DNA from: Lineus longissimus
Taxonomy: Eukaryota > Nemertea > Pilidiophora > Heteronemertea > Lineidae
Direction: 5' to 3'
Assembly (NCBI RefSeq): GCF_910592395.1
Contig: NC_088309.1
Coordinates: 28,894,599 to 28,958,598 of the forward strand
DNA length: 64,000 nt
This document shows, piece by piece, positions 52,854 to 62,442 of the stretch. How positions within the stretch are numbered: position 1 is the first letter of the stretch; each line of letters begins with the position of its first letter. Under the pieces are notes generated by a model. The model worked only from the letters and a program-made list of their open reading frames with translations. It was not told where the DNA came from and ran no database searches. The translations under genes and the position numbers were made by a program.

Positions 52854-54906
52854 ATGACCAAAGATCGATTAGCAGCCCTGAAAGCGGTAAGTTTTCCTCG
52901 GCTCGATTCCGATCCCAAAGGCCAAATTTTCTCAGACTGAGACTGCACACCCTTGTACATTTTGTACAAAATGTAGACGAAATGCACTGTCAGGCCAACC
53001 CAAGCAAATGAATATTAATTTCATACATTGAGAAATGATATTTTTTGCTGATCTTCATGTTTTTATCCGACAGATGGACCGGAGCAACTTGACAATTCAC
53101 TGCCATTTCCGCCAAAAAGGTCATTATTAACCTCGGTCGGTTTGTTGAGTGACGAAATAAAGGGCATTTGCCATTTCTCAATCTCATACGACGGGCGGAT
53201 ATATAGTACGCCCTTATATATATGCCCAAGACAGAGCCAAAAAGTAACAATGCCAGTGAATAGGGCTTTTTCGAAGAACTCCAAAACTAATCAAATGCAC
53301 ACACTCCGAACATGTCAGAGGGCGTTAGCTGACTTCGGACATTGCCTATAGGCTAGAGACACAGGAATCCTTTGTAATGTTCAAGGTGAAACGCATGACT
53401 GGTCAGCACTAAAACAAATTTCTTCGAATTCGTCTATTCTTCAGTCGGGCCAGATTAGTATTCAGGTCTTTAGTCTAGATTCTGAACTGTTGACTGTTGT
53501 ATATTCTGAGTCTGAGTGAATTTTTGGGTTCCATGACTATCCGTGGCAATGGCATACACACAGAGCAGACGACCATGTCCAAGACTGTCTGACCATGCTG
53601 ACTATCAACAAACCCACAAAAGTGACACAGTCTGTCTCAAAATTCTGGCTGCTGAGAGCTGGAGCTGCAAAGCCCAGTCAGGTATTTTCAGGTAACCAGT
53701 GACTGGTTATCTAGCCTGCTTCTAAGCCTAGGTAACCAGTGACTGGTTATCTAGCCTGCTTCTATAAGGTAACCAGTGACTGGTTTTCTAGCCTGCTTCT
53801 ATAAGGTAACCAGTGACTGGTTTTCTAGCCTGCTTCTATAAGGTAACCAGTGACTGGTTATCTAGCCTGCTTCTATTAGGTAACCAGTGACTGGTTATCT
53901 AGCCTGCTTCTATTAGGTAACCAGTGACTGGTTATCTAGCCTGCTTCTATTAGGTAACCAGTGACTGGTTATCTAGCCTGCTTCTATTAGGTAACCAGTG
54001 ACTGGTTATCTAGCCTGCTTCTATTAGGTAACCAGTGACTGGTTATCTAGCCTGCTTCTATTAGGTAACCAGTGACTGGTTATCTAGCCTGCTTCTAAGC
54101 TGGTCAAAATGTTATTGTTGGTTGACAGTGACAGTTTTGTTTGGACTAATTTTTGGTTTGCTTGAGGTAGAACATCACCAATGAAAAGCGGAGTTTTCAT
54201 ACAGAAGCAGTACAGCTACCAAATGTCTTGCATTCCTATGGTTTCCTTGGTGTAGCCTAGTTGTATGTCAGTTGTGTTATTTCAGTTTGTGTACATTTTA
54301 CAGCTAGAAGTTAGAAATGCAATGAAATTTTATGGCGGTGCTATTTGGTTGCTCTGACCCTGCGTAACAGTTTCTCACCATCTACTGTCCAGAACACTTG
54401 CAACAGGTCTTCAGATAGTTTTCTTCCTGTTTTAGGCACAGAGTGATGACGATGATGTGCAAGATGATGTTGCTGTTAATATTGACTCTGGGGGTTTCAT
54501 GGATGAGTTCTTCGAACAGGTAGGTACAAATCAAAGCACTTTTCTTCATTGTAATTATAAAGCAACTCATTTGGTTAGCTCACTATAGCTGCAGTATCTT
54601 TATTTCTGATCCTTGACTATTGATAAGCGCATAATATGCTATTGCAGCAGATCTTTGAATTTCCCTTAAAATACTAATAGTCAACCAGGTCATCGGTCAA
54701 CACGTCCCTATGCCATAATCGTGTATGCCAAGGGAGATCAGTATCGACTGGTGACCAGGTCTTTGTAAGACTTATAAGGAGTGCCAGCTGTCTTCTCTTT
54801 TTTCAGGTGGAAGAGATACGTGGGATGATAGACACTATAGCGACGAAGGTTGATGATGTCAAAAAGAAGCACAGTGCAATACTCTCTGCCCCTCAGACTG
54901 ACGAAA
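52854..54906 (+). CDS. STX1A: Syntaxin-1, 5' coding exons 1-3
   Basis: Plasma-membrane Q-SNARE for synaptic vesicle fusion; the N-peptide binds Munc18/Unc-18 and the Habc domain regulates the SNARE motif. Exons 52854-52886, 54436-54519 and 54807-54906 join in phase to 72 residues plus one base. Exon 1 encodes [11 protein letters not shown], exon 2 the acidic [20 protein letters not shown] and the start of helix Ha (FMDEFFEQ), exon 3 continues [20 protein letters not shown] and [12 protein letters not shown]. The next exon should start with two bases completing a codon after GAA A; I found none before 64000, so intron 3 is longer than 9 kb. Habc remainder, SNARE motif and the membrane anchor lie off the right edge. 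Symbol given for the family; invertebrates generally have one syntaxin-1. Confidence 0.95.
53691..54099. repeat. Palindromic minisatellite, 37-bp unit, 11 copies
   Basis: Eleven units of about 37 bp in syntaxin-1 intron 1. Each starts with a near-perfect palindrome, GGTAACCAGT-G-ACTGGTTATC, followed by TAGCCTGCTTCTATTAG. Copies vary by TATTAG, TATAAG or TAAGCCTAG at the junction and by GGTTTTC for GGTTATC in two copies. The unit junction reads polypyrimidine-AG then GTAAC, like an acceptor joined to a donor. Confidence 0.96.
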
Positions 54907-55190
54907 GTAAGCAATTTCTTCTTGTATATCAGTATTATTTCCTCTGCATCAGGAACACATCAACCTCGCCCTGTCTAGAGATGTGCATTGGGTAACTAGT
55001 CACATCAGTCTTACAGTCAGTGATTTCGGGAGTGTGACTGTTCTGGTTGATAATCTTTCTTCATTGCGAGAGGGACTTAGTTTACCCTGAGTCACCAGTC
55101 TTGTCCATGCCATTCATGACAGAAATGTGCAAATTGTCTCACAAAATGTGACCCTTGTTTGTTAGTCGATTGAATGAAAAATTCAATATA

Positions 55191-55277
55191 CAGGGTGGCC
55201 CAAAATTATTTTCCCTTGCATAATGGATACACTATAGAATTCTATTGTGCAAGGGAAAATAATTCTTGGCCACCCTG
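55191..55277. mobile_element. 87-bp mariner-type MITE
   Basis: Almost the whole element is inverted repeat: it begins CAGGGTGGCCCAAAATTATT and ends AATAATTCTTGGCCACCCTG, with arms of about 32 bp (also TTTCCCTTGCA against TGCAAGGGAAA) and a central loop of about 24 bp. TA dinucleotides flank both ends (55189-55190 and 55278-55279), the target site of Tc1/mariner elements, whose termini often start CAGGGTG. It is too short to encode anything and must have been moved by a transposase supplied elsewhere. Confidence 0.88.
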
Positions 55278-55921
55278 TAGAGTCCGGTACAAGCCACATG
55301 TGAGCAGAATGAGTTATGGGGATCACCAGTTTTCTTATGAATTTAGAACAATCAGACATCATCGTCTAACACCCATTATTTCATAACTGAATCTGAACTC
55401 TTTTAGCTGTCTGTATTTTGACCAGGGGTAGATAAGATCGAGATCTGCCCTCACCAGGTCACCTCATGAATATTCATCTCTGAAACGTTGATTATTGTAC
55501 ATGGCTGCCGCACAACAAAAGTTGGTATGATAATGAGTGAGTTATCTCTTTTACATACTGTATGGCGACCGTCTCGTGTATAAAGCACGCTAGGCTATTG
55601 ATCTGACTCAGGATGCACATTCATACAATCTATGTATCCAGGAGCTACCTTCTACCGTAGCTCGATGCTACGAAATGGAGGAAGAGGCGTCGCTGTTGAA
55701 CGCTTGCTTCGTGATATGGTTACAAGTGGTGATATGTCGTAGAGAGGAAATTCAAAGAAGAATCATGCGAATCATTTGATATCAAGTGTGGTAGAGGTGT
55801 CATTCGCCTTCACACTTCACACACCCAGCCTATCCTGAGACATTTCAGTAGAACTCAGATGAGCTGCTCATTCAGTGCTATTTGGTAGGGTTCAGGCCCT
55901 AAAGTCTCATTCCGATTAGGG

Positions 55922-55986
55922 GCTTTGAACCAGGGACCTCTTCATTGCTGATGTGAGTCCAAGCCACTACCCTAGTACACAGTGGC
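55922..55986 (-). other. tRNA-derived SINE-like head
   Basis: On the minus strand there is a tRNA-like segment with an A-box-like TAGGGTAGTGGC and a B box GGTTCAAAGCC (55932-55922) that fits GGTTCRANNCC at every position. The spacing is right for a tRNA promoter, but stems are poor, so it is most likely a SINE head. Confidence 0.5.
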
Positions 55987-56925
55987 TGCCTATTACGTGT
56001 ATTATGCAATTGAGAGCTGACTAATTAGAGGCGTGTGTGATGTGAGCTGACAGTTATGCTGTCGACTGTGATTCGGTAATCAAATAGCTGTCCTTCAGTC
56101 TAACTGTGAAGTAGGTGGCTTTCCTCTGCATTCCTCTGCATACAGCATGAAAACTTGTGAGGTAACATTTCTGTTACATATACAGCCTTGGTTTTGATGA
56201 AAACATTTCACATGGTCCATAAATAGCCACAATATGCTGCATGTTGACCTTTAGTGTATGAATAAACCAATCAAAGCATTACATCATTAATTAATGCATT
56301 CTAAAGAGTAGTCATGAATTGTTCAAAAGCTTATTGGCAATACTTCTTTCATATGACCAGGAGCAATAGGTTATAATCAGGCCTGCACTGTCTTGCTTGA
56401 GTGATCAAACAAATGAATAATGTGGGAAGATGTCTGACACAATGGACCTGACTGTCAACAGTGGCACGTCCATAAAACACCGGACCAACTCTGGCATTTT
56501 TGCACTTCCACCTGTTAATTTTCCCCTCGAAAACGCTAGGGCTCGAAAACATAGCACATCATGTCTTCAGAATCAGATATTCAAAAAAACATTATGTGAT
56601 GATGCCAATTTGCTCTCTGATTGGCTGGCTCATCAGGATTTGTGGTTGCTGTATTTACACCTGCTATTCCCACAACTCCGAAACACTGATATGAAATGGC
56701 AGCGTGCACCCCATTGGTGCCCCCTGAATACAGATCTGACATTCACCTCAGCATTTTTGAGGCTTGTCTCTTTCCAGCAGAACTGTGAATGAACATTCGC
56801 CCACTCAGTGTTATACATACATACATACATATATTACTGCAAATAGGCTTTTTAGCCTGTAGCAGGTTTTTTCTTCTTAACTTTTTCTGCTGATTGCGGG
56901 AGTGCGGTGGGGTGGAAGCGAGGGT

Positions 56926-59900
56926 TTAGGATTGGTTTGGGTCCAGACTAAATGACTCAGATTTGTAGTGGGCATCTATCTGGTTTTTAAATATATTTAG
57001 AGACTCGGCGTTAACAATATGGTTCGGTAGGCTGTTCCATGGGTCAATGACTCGGTTTGAGAAAAAATACTTTCGTGTATCCATCCTGGCTCTAGGTTTG
57101 TTGAGTTTAAAAGAATGCCCTCTGGTCAGGTGTTTATCATCAGCTGGTCTGAGTAGTTTTTCTCCTTCAATATTATAAAATCCATGTGAGATTTTATACG
57201 CCTCTATCAAATCTCCTCGTAACCTTCTATATGCAAGACTAGGTAAACCTACGAGCTTTAATCTCTCTTCGTAGCTTTTGTCCCTCATACCTGGAATCAT
57301 CTTAGTAGCACGTCTTTGTACATTTTCCAGCACTGTTACGTCTTTCTTCAAATGGGGCGACCAAATCACGTTTGCATATTCTAGGTGAGGTCTCACCAGG
57401 CTTTTAAATAGGATGGCAAACATCTTCGAATCCAGGTATTCGAAAGATCTCCTGATCATGCCTACCACTTTGGTGGCTGTATTTGCCACAGTTTCTACAT
57501 GCTTGCTGAAGCTAAGTCTGTTATCGAAGGTGACTCCTAAATCTTTTTCAATGTCAGTTTCTTTAATTTCATTTCTTATACCATTTTTTGTCAGGAAGTA
57601 TTCTTTATGATTGTTATTTCGCCCATAATGCATTCGTTTGCATTTATCAGTGTTGAAACCTAATTGCCATTTAAGTGACCAGTAATCTAGGCTGATCAAA
57701 TCCCTTTGCAATCCTATACTATCTGCAGGGCTTCGAATCCTTGCAATAATCTTGGCATCATCTGCAAACATTTCACAAAAGTTCTCAACACACTCCGGTA
57801 AGTCATTTACATAGTAGACAAACAATGTTGGGCCCAGAACACTGCCTTGGGGGACTCCACTCCTAACTGATGTCCAGGCCGATGCAGATCCATTTACCAT
57901 GACTCTTTGCTTTCTGTCAGTAATGAAGTCACAGACCCAATCATAAATCTTGCCTTTTATTCCATAATTTCTCAGCTTGACTTTCAATCGCTCATGGGGT
58001 ACTGAATCGAAAGCCTTTGAAAAATCTAGGTAGATTACGTCTACAGGATGTCCTTTGTCAAGGATTTCCGTTATTCTATCCATTGATTCAAGTAACTGTG
58101 TAATGCAAGATCTTCCCTTTTGAAAGCCATGTTGAGATTTGGATACAGCAGCTCTTAGATGGTCGTTTAACCTGGTCCTTACAAAATCCTCCATGATTTT
58201 GCATATTATTGATGTTAGGCTTATCGGCCTATAATTTCCGCAGTCAGACTTACTTCCTTTTTTATGTAAGGCTGTGATCTGTGCCTTCTTCCAATCGGAC
58301 GGCAGTTTTCCTTCATTCAATGACTTATTGAAAAGTAAACTTAGCGGTATTGCCAGTTCATTACTAAGTTCCTTTAGAACCCTCGGATGGATGCCATCTG
58401 GTCCAGGTGATTTAGATACCTTGAGTTCTTCAAGCTTTTTCCGTACCTCTGCTGGAGTTATGAAAAGTTCTAGATTTATATCATTATGGTCCATGGGCTC
58501 TAGATCAGGGGGCGGTATATTGCTTTTATCCTCAATGGTGAAAACACTGGTGAAGAAATCATTTAAAACCTCTGCCTTTTCATGATCATTTTCAGTTTGG
58601 TTTCCATCTCTGTTCGTCAGATTTGGTATTCCGCACTTTGTCTTCATTTTTGATCTGGCATATTGATAGAAAGCTTTTGGGTTTCTTTTAGCATTTTCTG
58701 CAATTTCCCTTTCATGATTCTTTTTTGCCTTTCTGACCTCCCACTTCACCTGGTTCCTTAGCCTAGCATACATATCATAGTCTTTACCCTCCTTAGTTTC
58801 TAGATACCTCTTATAGGCTTCCCTTTTCTTTTTAACCTTAGCTAGGGCTTTAGGGTTTAACCACAATGGTTTTCGTCTGGCTGTTGGGTTGTGTCGTCTT
58901 AGTGGCACATACTTTTTTGTCGTCTCCAGTATTTTGTCTTTTATGAAGGTCCAAGTATCTTTAGTATCCAGGTTACTGATATGTTTTTCCCATTCTATGT
59001 CCGCATGCTCTCTCCTCATACTGTCAAAGTCTGCCTTGGTGAAAGCAGATTTCATGCACTCTGAGTGGTCTCCTGGGACATAACATCTGTATAAAAAGTT
59101 AATGCAAGAATGGTGGCTTTTTCCTAATGGTGGAAGCATATGGATTTCATTTATCATGTCCTGTTCGTTTGTGAAGACTAAGTCCAATACATTTGGTCGG
59201 TTTTCACCTCTATGATGAGTAGGTTTCGTTACATGCTGAAACCAGAAACAGTCTCTAATGGTTTCTAGGAAGCGGCTTGCTGGGTGGTTTGGGCTTGCAT
59301 TTGACATTATATTTGTCCAGTCGATCTCAGGATGGTTTGTATCTCCCATTACTAGATAATGACTATATTTACGATTGCTAGCTGAGCGAAGCGCATTTCT
59401 CTGTTTTTCATTAGCTAATTCTGTAGAATTTGGAGATCTGTATAGACATCCGACTAGTAAGGTGTCATTATCACGCAATTTTATCTCAAGCCACACACTC
59501 TCATCAAATTTCTCCTCTAGATTAACTTCCACCGTTGAGATGAAGTTTCGTACATAAATACCAACTCCTCTGTGGGGACCTGTAACATTTCCTAAGTTTG
59601 AGTAAAAGGTGAAACCATTTATATTGAACTCCGACGCCTGTACAACACATCGTGAATTTTTTGGTATTAATTCGGTCACACTAATTATGTCTGCATCAGT
59701 ACTTTCTATTAACAGTTCAAGTTCCGGCCTTTTATTGACTAGACTATCTGCATTTAATGAGAGGCATTTGAATCCAAATTTTGAACGTGCATCTAAATTA
59801 ACTTCTGAAGTAGGTGCTGAAAATAAATTATAACTGCGTGTATGTACATTGTCTCTGAAAATTTGTGCATTTTCTACCTCCTCTCCTCTTCTTTCTCCTT

Positions 59901-60039
59901 GGCTCTCATCATTTCGTAGTATGCCTTGGCTTCCTTCTGTTGTAATGGGGTCTGGTTCTTCTTCATGAAGATCTTCCTCATCACTGGGTTTTGGTGATCC
60001 TTGAGGGCACCACTTGCCCTGAGTATACGGTTTTTTGCC
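56926..60039 (-). CDS. LINE ORF2: APE-type endonuclease and reverse transcriptase
   Basis: The stop-free frame runs from the codon after TAA at 60042-60040 to the stop at 56926-56928: 1037 codons with no ATG, GTG or TTG in the first 120. It overlaps ORF1 in the -1 frame by about 165 nt. Endonuclease motifs: KCLSLNADSL with the catalytic Asn, DADIISVTE with the catalytic Glu, GVGIYVRN, LVGCLYRSPNS, VMGDTNHPEIDW, and GKSHHSCIN where SDH is expected. The reverse transcriptase has SPGPDGIHPRVLKEL, NYRPISLTSI, SQHGFQKGRSC, VIYLDFSKAFD, GVPQGSVLGP and the catalytic FADD box (EMFADDAKI). The C-terminal part has HLEYANVIWSP and GLPSLAYRRLRGDLIEAY, usual for this group. Product would nick DNA and copy its RNA there. 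The true N-terminus is probably set by -1 frameshifting in ORF1. Confidence 0.9.
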   Translation of the reverse strand, partial: GKKPYTQGKWCPQGSPKPSDEEDLHEEEPDPITTEGSQGILRNDESQGERRGEEVENAQIFRDNVHTRSYNLFSAPTSEVNLDARSKFGFKCLSLNADSLVNKRPELELLIESTDADIISVTELIPKNSRCVVQASEFNINGFTFYSNLGNVTGPHRGVGIYVRNFISTVEVNLEEKFDESVWLEIKLRDNDTLLVGCLYRSPNSTELANEKQRNALRSASNRKYSHYLVMGDTNHPEIDWTNIMSNASPNHPASRFLETIRDCFWFQHVTKPTHHRGENRPNVLDLVFTNEQDMINEIHMLPPLGKSHHSCINFLYRCYVPGDHSECMKSAFTKADFDSMRREHADIEWEKHISNLDTKDTWTFIKDKILETTKKYVPLRRHNPTARRKPLWLNPKALAKVKKKREAYKRYLETKEGKDYDMYARLRNQVKWEVRKAKKNHEREIAENAKRNPKAFYQYARSKMKTKCGIPNLTNRDGNQTENDHEKAEVLNDFFTSVFTIEDKSNIPPPDLEPMDHNDINLELFITPAEVRKKLEELKVSKSPGPDGIHPRVLKELSNELAIPLSLLFNKSLNEGKLPSDWKKAQITALHKKGSKSDCGNYRPISLTSIICKIMEDFVRTRLNDHLRAAVSKSQHGFQKGRSCITQLLESMDRITEILDKGHPVDVIYLDFSKAFDSVPHERLKVKLRNYGIKGKIYDWVCDFITDRKQRVMVNGSASAWTSVRSGVPQGSVLGPTLFVYYVNDLPECVENFCEMFADDAKIIARIRSPADSIGLQRDLISLDYWSLKWQLGFNTDKCKRMHYGRNNNHKEYFLTKNGIRNEIKETDIEKDLGVTFDNRLSFSKHVETVANTATKVVGMIRRSFEYLDSKMFAILFKSLVRPHLEYANVIWSPHLKKDVTVLENVQRRATKMIPGMRDKSYEERLKLVGLPSLAYRRLRGDLIEAYKISHGFYNIEGEKLLRPADDKHLTRGHSFKLNKPRARMDTRKYFFSNRVIDPWNSLPNHIVNAESLNIFKNQIDAHYKSESFSLDPNQS

Positions 60040-60869
60040 TTACTGTCCTTTATTTCTACTATCATTTTCTTTGGATAGTCTTCGGTTTTTCTGCCAGTTC
60101 TCCTGATTTTACCAAATGTTACCTCGTTTTGATCAATGGCATCACAGATTTGTTTGAACTTCTCTCGGTCTTCTTCAATTCTGAGTTCAGTCTCCTCCTG
60201 CTCGCTCTCCGGGACGTTAAATACCACTATACTGTCCTCTCTCTGGCTTCGGAGTTGAATCTCACGTGCACTTTTGGAAACCAGTGCATCTTGTGCATCT
60301 TTGTCAAAGGTTGAACTACTTGGCATTTCCGCTATCTGTAGTTTAACTTCATCTTTAATTTTATGAGGTATTTCATTTACTTGTTCTCGAATGATAGTGA
60401 GGCTGTGTTCTAACACACTTTGTCTCTTTTCTAGTTTAGAGTAAGCCTGGAGAAGTTTACCGGCTGATTTATTGCATTTATGACAGTACCAGTGAATACT
60501 ACTTTCCTCATTTGAGTTTTTCTTTAGAAAGGCATAATTCTCTACAGATACATTTTCACAAATGGCATGGTGCCAAAATTCACACAGTTCACACTGAAGT
60601 GCATCTTGCTCTTCTTCCACTTTGTTCTTACAAGAGCCACAGTTTACGTGTTCACTTTCAATTACAGATTCATCATTGCCAGATTTTGAGCTTTCCTTAT
60701 CTTGTAGGTGAATGGAAGATCTTGATCCTCTACGCTGACCTTGTATACCACCACTGGCACTGGCCATGGTAGGGAACCGTATTGCAGTACATGCTTTGCA
60801 TAGAAATTGGTCCCCTTGGGCATATGATACCCCTTTGGTTGCTTTACAGTCTTGGCACTTTGGTGGCAT
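59874..60869 (-). CDS. LINE ORF1: zinc-finger / PHD RNA-binding protein
   Basis: 331 codons from ATG at 60869 (MPPKCQDCKA); the frame is open a few codons further but without ATG. Residues 5-27 have C-x2-C and C-x2-C pairs (C5, C8, C24, C27), a possible zinc ribbon. Residues 77-132 form a PHD finger with C77, C80, C93, C96, H101, C104, C129 and C132 in the C4HC3 order, with the usual W two residues before the last pair. A predicted coiled coil follows (about 140-190), then a segment resembling the RRM-like ORF1 core (SIVVFNVPESEQEETELR, FGKIRRTGRK, MIVEIKDSKAKNRIL), and a Lys/Glu-rich end. ORF1 proteins of this group bind the element RNA and assist retrotransposition. Slippery codons for -1 frameshifting lie at A278-K279-N280. 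Confidence 0.88.
   Translation of the reverse strand: MPPKCQDCKATKGVSYAQGDQFLCKACTAIRFPTMASASGGIQGQRRGSRSSIHLQDKESSKSGNDESVIESEHVNCGSCKNKVEEEQDALQCELCEFWHHAICENVSVENYAFLKKNSNEESSIHWYCHKCNKSAGKLLQAYSKLEKRQSVLEHSLTIIREQVNEIPHKIKDEVKLQIAEMPSSSTFDKDAQDALVSKSAREIQLRSQREDSIVVFNVPESEQEETELRIEEDREKFKQICDAIDQNEVTFGKIRRTGRKTEDYPKKMIVEIKDSKAKNRILRASGALKDHQNPVMRKIFMKKNQTPLQQKEAKAYYEMMRAKEKEEERR
60004..60036 (-). promoter_or_regulatory. Putative -1 ribosomal frameshift signal in LINE ORF1
   Basis: On the minus strand: slippery heptamer A_AAA_AAC (60036-60030), read in ORF1 frame as GCA AAA AAC; a 9-nt spacer (CGTATACTC); and a hairpin with stem AGGGCA/TGCCCT (60020-60015 and 60009-60004) and loop AGTGG. 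The -1 frame opens three bases upstream of the codon holding the heptamer's first base and stays open into ORF2. The geometry fits known -1 signals; activity is inferred. Confidence 0.6.
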
Positions 60870-62279
60870 TTTATATTCTAGCTTTGCAATGAACACAAAC
60901 AGCAGTCAAGCAGCAGCAAAAAAGCCAGGAGCGATTGTAAGCAGCATGCATACAGTAGATTATATAGTCACTACCTTACCTCAATTCCTATAAGGCTTCT
61001 CTATTTACTGATCTGCCAATGTGGTATTGAACATAAGCATCCTATCCTGTTTGGAACTTTACATGTCAAAGATCGTGCAATGCAATCCTATGCACGTACC
61101 GCACCGTTTCTAGTGTATACAAACATGACCAAGAACAAAATGGCGAACCGCGAAAATACAATCCTCGAAAAAGCTGCCAGACACTTGATCCATGCAAACT
61201 GTGAAAAATACTGGACCGATTTCTTTTCAAATTCTGCAGCAAATAATTCACATCGTTGACTTGGAGATCTGATGGTTTGATGAATCCAGATTTAGGTTTT
61301 TCATAGGTTTTTTAATGTTTTAGTTCGCAGAAACTTGATCGATTTTAAAAGTGCGTCCGAACCCCGCGCATGCGCAATGTTGGCGCACTCTTGTTCATTC
61401 AGCATGTGCCTCTGGCGAATCCAGTCCATTGAAAGGTTTAGACAGCCTTGCTGTTGTTGCACTCTATATGACCATTGATTGTGTGTTTGAACAGATTGCC
61501 TGCTTTATTTTTAATTGTGAATGTCTCTACATAATCATTTGGATGTGACAGTCATTAGCTTGCTGTCTCAATGTCGTCCGGACTGTCAGGGCAATGGTGG
61601 TGTTGCTAGCCCAGCACCTTTGCTCAGTAAATGGGCTGAAAACTGGATGCAAGTATCCCACTTGTACCTCATCAATATATTGTTGCACCCTCACTGCTGC
61701 TGTAACCATGGATTAATCACACAACTGCAGCTTGTCAGAATCCAATCATGAAGCAGAAATGCAATCGGTCAAACTGCACTGGCGAGTCTATTGTAGCTGG
61801 ATCAAATCATGCCGTACTTGGCATGCAAGGCAAGTGATGGTGCCACTTTTATGTTGAGTAAGCCATGCTCCATACAGGTGTAACTTAGGCAAGAGTGAAT
61901 ATTTTATGGCCTCCTGATCAATGTGAATGTGGTGAAGATTGGAGGTTGGAATTCTAGATGCGTCCACAGCCGTCAGGGGAAATTCCAATCACAGGGGTTG
62001 GGGCTAGTCCATCTCCATTACAAGATCCAAGCTCTTTATAGAACTGTCAGTTGATCAGCCACACCAATGCAGCATTCTGTTTCAAACCTGATTCATTGTT
62101 GCCATCCGAGACCCTCACCGGAACTACTTAAAAAATTATCATGACTGATTGAAATTTGGATGGCCCCCTGCCTAATTGGGATGGAAGAAACTGTCCTGGA
62201 AATGACTTGTTCCTGCTGCCATCCATCCACTGAATGTGGACTTGGTGCCTCATCATAAAGACTTGATCTTGCCACTTTC

Positions 62280-62442
62280 CACTCTCAATGCTTTAAGCTT
62301 TACTTTAGCCTCAGTGGAAATCATCGATGCCAGTTCACAAAGACTTGGTCTTCCACCCATAATGTCTACATGTTAATAGCTACGTTTTCCAGCTTTAGCC
62401 CAGTGGAGATCATTCAATGCCAGTTCACATAATCTTCTTGAT
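62280..62442. repeat. Diverged tandem duplication, about 105-bp unit, 2 copies
   Basis: TTTAGCCTCAGTGGAAATCA with GATGCCAGTTCACAAAGACTT is repeated about 105 bp later as TTTAGCCCAGTGGAGATCAT with AATGCCAGTTCACATAATCTT. Old duplication in syntaxin-1 intron 3. Confidence 0.65.

Larger units (their letters stand above)
56813..60900 (-). mobile_element. CR1-like non-LTR retrotransposon (LINE), nearly full length
   Basis: The element lies antisense to syntaxin-1 inside intron 3. In its own direction it has a 5' region of uncertain length, ORF1, ORF2, a 3'UTR of about 95 bp and a terminal ATGT microsatellite (CATA repeats at about 56813-56830 on the plus strand) in place of poly(A). The endonuclease plus reverse transcriptase layout, the PHD-bearing ORF1 and the microsatellite tail point to the CR1/L2/Jockey group. 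Neither ORF has an internal stop, so it is a young copy, though the endonuclease has a suspicious change. I could not find the 5' boundary or a target-site duplication. Confidence 0.93.
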
